A stretch of 13,457 nucleotides of DNA from Betaproteobacteria bacterium UBA6904 (GTDB lineage Bacteria; Pseudomonadota; Gammaproteobacteria; Burkholderiales; SG8-39). Positions 1 to 6,325 of the stretch are shown piece after piece. How positions within the stretch are numbered: the stretch's first letter is position 1; each line of letters starts with the position of its first letter. The notes under the pieces were generated by a model. It searched no databases, was not told where the DNA came from, and saw only the letters and a program-made list of their open reading frames with translations. The stretch lies in contig DKBI01000285.1 of NCBI GenBank assembly GCA_002451175.1, positions 2,068 through 15,524 of the forward strand, read 5' to 3'. The translations under genes and the position numbers were made by a program.

Positions 1-2
1 TC

Positions 3-227
3 GTGCATCCCCTCGCCGGGGTACTGCTCGCCGCCCTGGCGCTGCTCATCGTCGCGCGCAGCGCGCGCCGCTGCGCCTGGAAAGGCGGCTCGCTCGCGAC
101 CCGCATCCTGTATGCCCTGCACGCTCATCTTCAGCAGGTGCCCATTCTGCTCGGCCAGCTCGCGTACCGGCGCAATCGCCGGCGCGGCGTGCGCCAGCGC
201 CTCATCGACTACAAGGAACCCGCATGA
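3..227 (+). CDS. Family 2 glycosyltransferase, C-terminal fragment (5' truncated)
   Basis: Only the last ~74 codons are in the window. The reading frame is open to the left edge, and the GTG at base 3 is probably internal. Visible are a hydrophobic membrane segment (about residues 4-20, rich in Leu/Ala/Val), then a basic tail with the stretch LHAHLQQVPILLGQLAYR and an ending RQRLIDYK. Membrane-anchored GT2 enzymes of exopolysaccharide loci commonly end this way (a 'HLQ.iPi.lGQ' amphipathic stretch, then basic residues and an IEYK-like end); I recall this from the family and have not searched for it. The catalytic GT-A domain lies outside the window. Such enzymes add a sugar to the undecaprenyl-linked repeat unit at the cytoplasmic face of the inner membrane. 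The stop overlaps the next start (ATGA), so it is the upstream member of an operon with the two acyltransferases. Family assignment is moderately sure; the sugar is unknown. Confidence 0.6.
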   Translation: MHPLAGVLLAALALLIVARSARRCAWKGGSLATRILYALHAHLQQVPILLGQLAYRRNRRRGVRQRLIDYKEPA

Positions 228-829
228 CCGCGAAAGCCGTCCTTGCGCAATGTCTGGCGCCGATCGCATGGCCTTCGGTACACCTCGGCCGGCGCATCGC
301 GCGCCTGTGGGCGTTCGCGCGCCTCAGCGCCTCGCTGCAGGAGCGCCCCGACGCGTCGATCGTCATCGAAGGCGCGCCCGAGATCCACGGCACCGGCCGC
401 GTGGCGCTCGGCAAGGCCCTCTATCTGTATCGCGAGCTCTACCTCGAGACGCGCGGCGCGGGCCGCATTGCCATCGGCGACGGCTGCGTGCTGTCGCGCG
501 GCGTGCACATCGTCGCCTATCACGCGGTATCGATCGGCGCGGGCTCGATGATCGGCGAATACGCGAGCATCCGCGACGCCAACCACCGCTTCGGCGAGGG
601 CGTGGCGCCGCGCGACTCGGGCCATGCCGCGCAAGCGGTCGTGATCGGGCGCCACGTGTGGATCGGCCGCGGCGTGGCCGTCCTGCCCGGCGTGACGATC
701 GGCGACGGCGCCGTGGTCGGGGCGAACGCCGTGGTGACGCGCGACGTCCCGGCCGGCGCCGTGGTGGCCGGCGTGCCTGCGCTGCCCCTGGCACGGCGCA
801 CCGCCCCCGGGGAGACCGCGTCATGCTGA
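224..829 (+). CDS. Hexapeptide-repeat (left-handed beta-helix) O-acyltransferase A
   Basis: This is a 201-residue protein of the WbbJ/NodL/maltose-acetyltransferase type. Two runs of hexapeptide repeats are visible: about residues 46-117 (e.g. IAIGDGCVLSRGV) and 138-184 (VVIGRHVWIGRG, VTIGDGAVVGANAV, ending VVAGVPA). The segment ASIRDANHRFGEG places His121 where the catalytic His of LbH acetyltransferases lies. The end 'DVPAGAVVAGVPA' is the usual coil-closing turn. It probably transfers an acetyl or other acyl group from acyl-CoA to a sugar hydroxyl of the repeat unit in the cytoplasm. The start at 224 is supported by AAGGA at 213-217 with a 6-base spacer and by a 4-base overlap with the upstream stop, indicating translational coupling. 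The N-terminal 45 residues are mostly helical and basic. The acyl group and acceptor cannot be read from sequence; serine acetyltransferase-like function is less likely in this context. Confidence 0.85.
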   Translation: MTAKAVLAQCLAPIAWPSVHLGRRIARLWAFARLSASLQERPDASIVIEGAPEIHGTGRVALGKALYLYRELYLETRGAGRIAIGDGCVLSRGVHIVAYHAVSIGAGSMIGEYASIRDANHRFGEGVAPRDSGHAAQAVVIGRHVWIGRGVAVLPGVTIGDGAVVGANAVVTRDVPAGAVVAGVPALPLARRTAPGETASC

Positions 830-1446
830 GGCGCCTGCTGCACGGCCTGCTCACCGCGTCCGCGCACCGGCACAATCGGCTGGTCGGGGCCTACCGCCGC
901 TTCGTGAAGCCCGATGGCGAGGCCTGGGCGCGCTATCTGCGCCGGCACGGCGGCCTGCACGCCGTGGGCGAGCACTGCTCGGTCCAGACCAACGTGACCA
1001 TCACCGATCCCGCGCACGTGCGGCTCGGCAACAACGTGCGCCTGAGCGGCTGCACGCTCTTCGGCCACGACGGCGCGGTGAACATGGTGAAGCGCGCCTT
1101 TGGCGTCTCCGTGGACGCGGTCGGCGCGATCGACATCCGCGACAACGTCTTCATCGGCCATCAGGCAATCGTCATGCCCGGCGTGACCATCGGACCGAAC
1201 GCCATCGTCGCCGCCGGCGCGGTCGTCACGAAGGACGTGCCGCCGAACAGCGTCGTGGCGGGGACGCCGGCGAAGACCGTCGGCACCCTGGAGGCGTACG
1301 TCGCGCGCCGCCTGCAGCAGACCGCGCGCCTGCCCTGGCGCGACCACCCGCAGCTGGCCGCCAGCTACCGGGGGCCGGCCTCGGCGGATCTGCAAAGCGC
1401 ACGCAGCGCCCACTTCTTCCCGGCGGTCGCCGGCGAAGAAGGATGA
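823..1446 (+). CDS. Hexapeptide-repeat O-acyltransferase B
   Basis: This is a 207-residue LbH acyltransferase, distinct from its upstream neighbour. Residues 46-80 start the beta-helix (NVTITDPAHVRLGNNVRLSG). Then comes LFGHDGAVNM, where His82 is the likely catalytic base, followed by an insertion loop (about 83-101). The C-terminal coils are AIDIRDNVFIGHQAIVMPG, VTIGPNAIVAAGAVV and VVAGTPAKTVG (103-154). A helical tail (155-207) follows. It probably acylates (acetylates) a sugar of the repeat unit. The start is the ATG at 823, preceded by GGGGAGA (809-815) with about an 8-base spacer; it overlaps the upstream stop by 7 bases. A longer open frame runs upstream in the same phase, but it lies antiphase within acyltransferase A and is discarded. 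It closes the first operon: a promoter-like region follows directly after the stop. Confidence 0.85.
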   Translation: MLRRLLHGLLTASAHRHNRLVGAYRRFVKPDGEAWARYLRRHGGLHAVGEHCSVQTNVTITDPAHVRLGNNVRLSGCTLFGHDGAVNMVKRAFGVSVDAVGAIDIRDNVFIGHQAIVMPGVTIGPNAIVAAGAVVTKDVPPNSVVAGTPAKTVGTLEAYVARRLQQTARLPWRDHPQLAASYRGPASADLQSARSAHFFPAVAGEEG

Positions 1447-1508
1447 TTTTCCAAGCGTTCACAGTCCCGACACAGTTGACCCGCGCCGGGCGCTGTAATG
1501 GCGGCATG
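1447..1508 (+). promoter_or_regulatory. Shared promoter element, copy 1 (before Wzc-like gene)
   Basis: The block 1447-1476 matches 8883-8912 at 27 of 30 positions. It contains CGTTCACAGTCC at 1456-1467 and a second CACAGT at 1471-1476, so CACAGT repeats with an 11-base period. A -10-like TGTAAT lies at 1494-1499, 17 bases after the second CACAGT. GCGGCATG (1501-1508) is also shared at the same offset. No good -35 hexamer is visible; the downstream CACAGT occupies that position, so I infer an activator-dependent promoter with two direct-repeat half-sites on one DNA face, as in OmpR/PhoB-type sites. The regulator is unknown. Confidence 0.6.
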
Positions 1509-1535
1509 AGATCACTTCGCCCGACCCGCCCGTGA
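1506..1535 (+). CDS. Possible 9-residue leader peptide coupled to the Wzc-like start
   Basis: An ATG at 1506 opens MRSLRPTRP and stops at TGA 1533-1535, which overlaps the GTG start of the Wzc-like gene (GTGA). The ATG lies about 7 bases after the -10-like TGTAAT, so the transcript could begin at or next to this ATG (leaderless). The Wzc-like GTG has no Shine-Dalgarno sequence, so termination-reinitiation from this mini-ORF would explain how it is translated. Such a short ORF can arise by chance; confidence is low. Confidence 0.25.
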   Translation: MRSLRPTRP

Positions 1536-3709
1536 GCGCCCCCAACGTCGCCGATCTGCCCGGCACCGGCATCAAGCCGCTGGTCAGCCTGCGCGCCCAT
1601 CCGCGCATCGCACTGGCCGTCTTCCTCCTCGTCGTGCTGGCCGGCCTGCCGTTCGTCCTCGTGAAGGGCAAACCGCAGTACGCCAGCACGGCAACGGTCC
1701 AGGTGGCCGCGCGCTACATGAAGAACCTGAAGGACGACGGCGAGCTGGATTTCCAGTCCAACACGCAGTACCGCCAGTTCGTCGAGCACCAGGCGAAGAG
1801 CGTCCTGCGCTACGACATCCTGCGGGAAGCGCTGCAGCGCCTCGGGGAGCGCGGCGCGCTGTGGCGCGAGCCGTACGAGCCGGAGCTGCGCAGCGTCGAG
1901 CGCCTGCGCAAGGCGCTCACCGTGCGCGCCGTCCACGACACCTACATGATCGAGATCACGGCCAAGACCTCGCAGAAGGAAGGCCTCGCCGAAACCGTCA
2001 ACGCCATCGTCGCCGTCTACCTCGAGCGGGCGAAATCGGAGCTGCTGTTCGGCGCGGAGGAGCGCGTCCAGGCGCTGAAGGCGCGCGAAAAGACCTTGCT
2101 CGAGGGCGTGCGGGACAAGACCGAGCGGCGCACCGGCATCGCCCTGCAACTGGGCATCACGGGTTTTTCGGAACGCGAAGCGAACCCGTACGACAAGCTG
2201 ATCGCGCAGACGCGCAGTGCCTACGCCGAGGCGCGCAACCGGCGCTCCGAAGCGGAGGCGAAGCTCCAGGCGTTCACGGCGAAGGGCGAAACCGACACCT
2301 CCGGCCGCTCGGTGCAGGAGGCGGTGCTGAACGACCCTGGCCTGCACAGCCTGAAATCGCACCTCTTCAAGCGGCGCGCGGAGCTGCTCGCGCAGCTCTC
2401 GGGCCTGAAACCGGACCACCCCGCCTTCCAGGAGGCGAGCGGGGAGCTCAAGCGCATCGACGCCGACATCGCGAGCCAGGTGGGCCTGCTCAGCGCGCAG
2501 GTGAAGGAAAGCGTGCTCAAGCGCCACGAGACCACGGTGGAGCAGAGCCGCCGCATCGAGGCGGATCTGGCGCGGGAGCTCGAGTCGCAGCAGAAGCAGA
2601 GCCAGAGCTACGCGGACTACTACAACCAGGCGATGTCGCTGACGCGCGACATCGACCAGGAACTCAAGGAGCTGGAGAGCGTGCGCACGCGGCTGAACTT
2701 CTTCGCCGCGGAGGCCAACTCGCTCGGTTTCGTGCGCCTGGTGACGCCGGGCCTGGCCCCCGATCTGCCGGACGGTCCGGGGCGCAAGAAGCTGCTGCTG
2801 CTGGTGCTCGTCGCGGCGCTGGGCCTCGCGCTCGCGCTGCCGGTGGCGCTCGATCTGACCGACCGCCGCATCCACACGGTGAACGACGCCGAGCGCGCGC
2901 TGTCGATCCCCGCGCTGGGCTGGATGGTGGAGCAAGGCGACGCGGCGACCCGCCTGTTCGCCGACGATCAACTGCGGCGGCTGGCCGGCGGCCTGATCCG
3001 CGAACAGGAAACGCACGGCACGCGCGTCTTCGCGTTCTCTTCGGTGAAGCCCGGCGCAGGCACCACGGAACTCGTCCTCGGCCTCGCCAGGACCCTCGAG
3101 ACGCTCGGCTTCCCGGCGCTCGCCGTCGAGGCCAACGCGTTCTCGCCGGACGCGCGTTACGCGAGCGAGCGCCCCGGACTCGTCGACTGCCTGCGCGGCG
3201 ACGTGCCGCCGGAGGACTGCGTCGCGGCCGCCGACCCGGCGCTGCCGGCGCGCGTGCGCGTCGGCACGGCCGAAGGTCAGCGCCACATCGATCGCATCGA
3301 GCGGCTCGCCGAGACCTGCGCGCGCTGGGCTGGGCAACACCGTTTCGTGCTGGTGGACGTGCCGCCGCTGCTGCTGTCCGCGGATGCGGAAATCCTCGCG
3401 CGCAGCCTGCAGCACCTGCTGCTGGTCGTCGAAGCGGGCGCCATGCAGCAGGGCGAGGTCAAGCGCGCCGGCCGCCAGCTCGAGAAGCTCGCGCCAGCGG
3501 CGGTCGGTGTCATCGTCAATCGCGTCCGGCTGTTCGACGGCGGCGGCTACCTGCAGGGCCTGCTCGTCGAGCATCTCTCCGGCCGCAAGCAGCGCGACTA
3601 CTTCACCCGGCCGGCCTGGCTGATCGGCTGGCAGCTGCGGCTCGCCAACTGGGGCGCCTGGCGCATCCGCAAGCGGTTTGCGCGCAGAGCCGCAGGCGCG
3701 CCGACATGA
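1532..3709 (+). CDS. Wzc-like polysaccharide co-polymerase with degenerate BY-kinase domain
   Basis: This 725-residue inner-membrane protein controls polymer length and links polymerisation to export. The N-terminal Wzz-type part has TM1 at about 27-44, a large periplasmic helical region (about 165-390, Glu/Lys/Arg/Gln-rich, coiled-coil-like), a Pro-rich stretch PGLAPDLPDGPG (406-417) and TM2 at about 419-440, as in PCP proteins. The C-terminal part (about 495-725) has the BY-kinase/ParA fold. Its Walker A reads VKPGAGTTE (505-513), with Thr511 where the catalytic P-loop Lys should be. Walker A' reads AVEAN (531-535), with Glu for the usual Asp. Walker B is FVLVDVPP (605-612), intact. There is no tyrosine cluster at the C-terminus. 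I infer weak or no kinase activity. GTG 1532 is the only start in frame: an in-frame TAA lies at 1496-1498 and no other ATG/GTG/TTG follows it. No Shine-Dalgarno is visible. The stop overlaps the flippase start (ATGA). Confidence 0.88.
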   Translation: MSAPNVADLPGTGIKPLVSLRAHPRIALAVFLLVVLAGLPFVLVKGKPQYASTATVQVAARYMKNLKDDGELDFQSNTQYRQFVEHQAKSVLRYDILREALQRLGERGALWREPYEPELRSVERLRKALTVRAVHDTYMIEITAKTSQKEGLAETVNAIVAVYLERAKSELLFGAEERVQALKAREKTLLEGVRDKTERRTGIALQLGITGFSEREANPYDKLIAQTRSAYAEARNRRSEAEAKLQAFTAKGETDTSGRSVQEAVLNDPGLHSLKSHLFKRRAELLAQLSGLKPDHPAFQEASGELKRIDADIASQVGLLSAQVKESVLKRHETTVEQSRRIEADLARELESQQKQSQSYADYYNQAMSLTRDIDQELKELESVRTRLNFFAAEANSLGFVRLVTPGLAPDLPDGPGRKKLLLLVLVAALGLALALPVALDLTDRRIHTVNDAERALSIPALGWMVEQGDAATRLFADDQLRRLAGGLIREQETHGTRVFAFSSVKPGAGTTELVLGLARTLETLGFPALAVEANAFSPDARYASERPGLVDCLRGDVPPEDCVAAADPALPARVRVGTAEGQRHIDRIERLAETCARWAGQHRFVLVDVPPLLLSADAEILARSLQHLLLVVEAGAMQQGEVKRAGRQLEKLAPAAVGVIVNRVRLFDGGGYLQGLLVEHLSGRKQRDYFTRPAWLIGWQLRLANWGAWRIRKRFARRAAGAPT

Positions 3710-5058
3710 CTGCGCTGACGCTCCGGCGGCGCGTGCTCGCCGCGGGAAGCTGGACCGCGGCCGGCTACGCGCTCGGCCAGGCGATCCGGCTCGGCGGCAA
3801 CCTGGTCATGACCCGGCTGCTGGTGCCCGAGATGTTCGGCGTCATGGCGATCGCCAACGTGGTCCTGATCGGCCTGGCGATGTTTTCCGACGTCGGGCTG
3901 CGCCAGAGCGTGATCCAGAACCAGCGCGGCAGCGACGCGTCGTTTCTCGACACCATCTGGGTGATTCAGATCCTGCGCGGGCTGGCGATCGCCTTGATCG
4001 CGGTCGGCATCGCCGCGCTGTGCGCCCTGCTCAACCACCTGGGCGTCGTGCCATCGCAAAGCGTCTATGCGAGCGCGGAGCTGCCGCGGGTGATCGCGGT
4101 GCTCTCGGTCACCGCGGTGATCGGCGGGTTCGCGTCGACCAAGCTCCTGGAAGCGAGCCGCAACCTGCAGCTCGGCCAGGTGACGCGGCTGGAGCTCGTC
4201 GCGCAGGTCGCGGGACTGGGCTGCATGCTCGCCTGGGTGTCGTACGACCGCTCGGTGTGGGGGCTGGTGGCGGGCGCGCTGGCCGCCGCCGCCGTGCGAT
4301 CCGCGCTGAGTCACGTCTGGCTGGCGGGCACGCGCAACCGATTCCATTGGAGCGCCGACGCGTACCGCCAGGTCGTCGGCTTCGGCAAATGGATCTTCGC
4401 CTCGTCGATCCTCGGGTTCCTGGTCAACAACGGCGACCGGCTGCTGCTCGGGGGCCTGGTCAGCGGCAACCTGCTCGGGCTCTACGTCATCGCGCTGCTG
4501 ATTGGCAGCGCCATCGAGCAGGCGCTCGCCAAGGTCAATGCGGACGTCAGCTTCCCCGCGCTGAGCCAGGTGGCGCGCGACCGGCCGCTCGATCTGAAGC
4601 GCGGCTACTACCGGTTTCACGCCGTCATGGCGGCGCTGGCCTACTTCACCGCGGGATGGCTGGCCGTCGGCGGCAGCGCGCTGATCCGCGTGCTCTTCGA
4701 CGCACGCTACGCCGAGTCGGGCTGGATGCTGCAGGTGCTGTCGCTCACGTTGCTGTGCGTTCCGTTTCATCTCGCCACCCAGTACTTCCTCGCGCTCGGC
4801 CGGTCGCGGCTGCTGTTCAGCGTGATCGCCCTGCGCCTCGTCGCGCTGCCTGCCTTCACGCTGGCCGGCTTCGCGGCGTTCGGCCTGCCCGGCGCGGTCT
4901 GGGGCATTGCCTTGAGTCATTTCGCAGGAATTCCGTTGATCGTCCACCATCTCAGGCAGTGCGGCATCTTCGATCTGCGCCTGGAAATGCGCCCGCTGCC
5001 GGCCATCGTCCTGGGCGCGGGCCTGGGCGCCCTCATGGTCAGACTGCTCGCGGCTTGA
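3706..5058 (+). CDS. Wzx-like oligosaccharide flippase (MOP superfamily)
   Basis: This is a 450-residue multi-spanning inner-membrane protein. The N-terminus (RRRVLAAGSWTAAGYALGQA, then LVMTRLLVPEMFGVMAIANV) is characteristic of the polysaccharide transporter (PST/Wzx) branch: a basic start, a helix, then 'TRLL.PE.FG...'. Hydrophobic segments recur through the whole length, roughly 12-14, and FGKWIFASSILGFLVNNGDRLLLG carries the mid-protein 'nn.D.lllG' signature typical of the family. It probably flips undecaprenyl-diphosphate-linked repeat units from the cytoplasmic to the periplasmic leaflet. The ATG at 3706 overlaps the Wzc-like stop by 4 bases. A longer in-phase open frame reaching back to 1861 is only an antiphase shadow of the Wzc-like gene. 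Length fits the family. Its substrate cannot be read from sequence. Confidence 0.85.
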   Translation: MTALTLRRRVLAAGSWTAAGYALGQAIRLGGNLVMTRLLVPEMFGVMAIANVVLIGLAMFSDVGLRQSVIQNQRGSDASFLDTIWVIQILRGLAIALIAVGIAALCALLNHLGVVPSQSVYASAELPRVIAVLSVTAVIGGFASTKLLEASRNLQLGQVTRLELVAQVAGLGCMLAWVSYDRSVWGLVAGALAAAAVRSALSHVWLAGTRNRFHWSADAYRQVVGFGKWIFASSILGFLVNNGDRLLLGGLVSGNLLGLYVIALLIGSAIEQALAKVNADVSFPALSQVARDRPLDLKRGYYRFHAVMAALAYFTAGWLAVGGSALIRVLFDARYAESGWMLQVLSLTLLCVPFHLATQYFLALGRSRLLFSVIALRLVALPAFTLAGFAAFGLPGAVWGIALSHFAGIPLIVHHLRQCGIFDLRLEMRPLPAIVLGAGLGALMVRLLAA

Positions 5059-5062
5059 GGCG

Positions 5063-5081
5063 GCTCGACGATCCATCGAGC
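5063..5081. other. Small inverted repeat between flippase and GT4 genes
   Basis: In the 58-base gap, GCTCGA (5063-5068) pairs with TCGAGC (5076-5081) around a 7-base loop. It has no T-run, so it is at best a weak RNA hairpin that could modulate read-through or protect an mRNA end. A 6-bp stem in GC-rich DNA may be chance. Confidence 0.25.
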
Positions 5082-5116
5082 GCGTCCCGCAACCCATTCT
5101 TCTGGAGAACATCGCG

Positions 5117-6325
5117 ATGCGCATCACGTTCATCCACGCCTCCCCGGACATGACGGGAGGCACCCGCGTCGTCGCGATCTACGCGCAGGCGCTCGCGCGC
5201 CTGGGGCACCAGGTCACGCTGATCTCGCTGCCGCCGAGACCGATCTCGTTGCGGCAGAAGCTGAGAAACCTGCGCGACCAGGGCCAGTGGGATTTCGGGC
5301 GCCGCAGGATCCGCTCGCACTTCGACCGTCTCGAGGGCGTGGACCACCGCGTGCTCGAGCGCTGGCGCGCGCCGACCGACGCCGACGTGCCCGACGCCGA
5401 CGTCGTCATCGCGACGTGGTGGGAAACGGCCGAATGGGTGAGCGCCCTGGGCGCGTCGAAGGGGGCGAAAGTCTATTTCGTGCAGCACCACGAGGTGCAC
5501 CCAAACCTTCCCGCGGCGCGGGTCAGGGCGACGTACCGGCTGCCGATGCACAAGATCGTCATCGCGCAATGGCTCGCGGACCTGATGGCCTCGGAATACG
5601 GCGACACGGTGGTCGATCTCGTCCCCAACAGCGTCGATCGGGACCAGTTCCACGCGCCGCCGCGCGGCCGCCAGAGCGTGCCGACGCTCGGCTTCATGTA
5701 CGCGACGGCGGCGTACAAGGGCCTGTCCACCACGCTGGCGGCGCTCGAGCGACTGCGCGCGCGCCGGCCGGAGTTGCGCATCGTCTGCTTCGGCGCGAAA
5801 CCGCTCCACAAGGACTATCCGCTGCCGGCGGGCGCCGAATTCATTCACGCGCCGGCGCAGGATCGCATCCGCCGGATCTACGCGCAATGCGACGTCTGGC
5901 TGTCCGCGAGCCGCAGCGAAGGCTTCAATCTGCCCGCGATGGAGGCGATGGCCTGCCGCACGCCGATCGTCGCGACGCGCACCGGATGGCCCGAGGAGGC
6001 GCTGGTGAGCGGCGAGAACGGCGTCCTCGTCGAGGTGGACGACGTCGACGCGATCGTGCGCGGCGCCGAGTGGGTGCTCGGTCTCGAGGACGCCGCGTGG
6101 CGCGCACTCTCCACGCGCGCCTTCGCCACGGCCTCGCAGGGATCCTGGGAAGCCTCGGCGAAGCAGTTCGAGCAGGCGCTCGAGCACGCGCGCCGACGCG
6201 AGGCGCTATTGCAGCACCAGCCAGTACGTGCCGAGACCCGCCTCGAGCGCGATCGTGTAGCGGCCGTCGCGGTAAGTCGCGGGCAGCCGCTGCAAGGCCT
6301 CCCCGGGACCCGCGGCGCGGTATAG
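5117..6325 (+). CDS. Family 4 glycosyltransferase (GT-B fold)
   Basis: This 402-residue cytoplasmic enzyme likely adds a sugar from a nucleotide-sugar donor to the lipid-linked repeat unit. The N-terminal Rossmann half starts MRITFIHASPDMTGGTRVV, with the Gly-rich acceptor loop at 14-16. HHEVH (124-128) and LVPNSVDRDQF (168-178) are typical of GT4 enzymes. The C-terminal half has KGLSTTLAALERLR (201-214) and the EX7E motif SEGFNLPAMEAMAC with Glu268 and Glu276. ATG 5117 is supported by GGAG at 5104-5107 with a 9-base spacer. The last 39 residues (from about 364) are low-complexity and Arg-rich. They are encoded antisense to the C-terminus of the minus-strand hydrolase; family members usually end near residue 360, so the tail looks like a read-through extension after loss of an original stop. 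It follows the flippase by 58 bases and is probably co-transcribed. Confidence 0.87.
   Translation: MRITFIHASPDMTGGTRVVAIYAQALARLGHQVTLISLPPRPISLRQKLRNLRDQGQWDFGRRRIRSHFDRLEGVDHRVLERWRAPTDADVPDADVVIATWWETAEWVSALGASKGAKVYFVQHHEVHPNLPAARVRATYRLPMHKIVIAQWLADLMASEYGDTVVDLVPNSVDRDQFHAPPRGRQSVPTLGFMYATAAYKGLSTTLAALERLRARRPELRIVCFGAKPLHKDYPLPAGAEFIHAPAQDRIRRIYAQCDVWLSASRSEGFNLPAMEAMACRTPIVATRTGWPEEALVSGENGVLVEVDDVDAIVRGAEWVLGLEDAAWRALSTRAFATASQGSWEASAKQFEQALEHARRREALLQHQPVRAETRLERDRVAAVAVSRGQPLQGLPGTRGAV

Noticed and set aside
788..808. TGGCACGG resembling the -24 half of a sigma-54 promoter
   Set aside because: No TTGC-type -12 half at the required spacing, and it lies inside acyltransferase A.
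112..822. N-terminal extension in phase with acyltransferase B
   Set aside because: Product is Arg-rich nonsense within acyltransferase A; ATG 823 has a good ribosome-binding site and a family-typical length.
1226..3574. 782-codon open frame on the minus strand across the Wzc-like gene
   Set aside because: Arg/Gln/Val/Leu-biased composition with no recognisable motif; it is the codon-position shadow typical of GC-rich genes. The plus-strand gene has TM segments, Walker motifs and an operon start/stop overlap.
1861..3705. Long N-terminal extension in phase with the flippase
   Set aside because: Arg/Gly/Ala-rich low-complexity product overlapping the Wzc-like gene out of phase; ATG 3706 with ATGA overlap gives the normal Wzx length.
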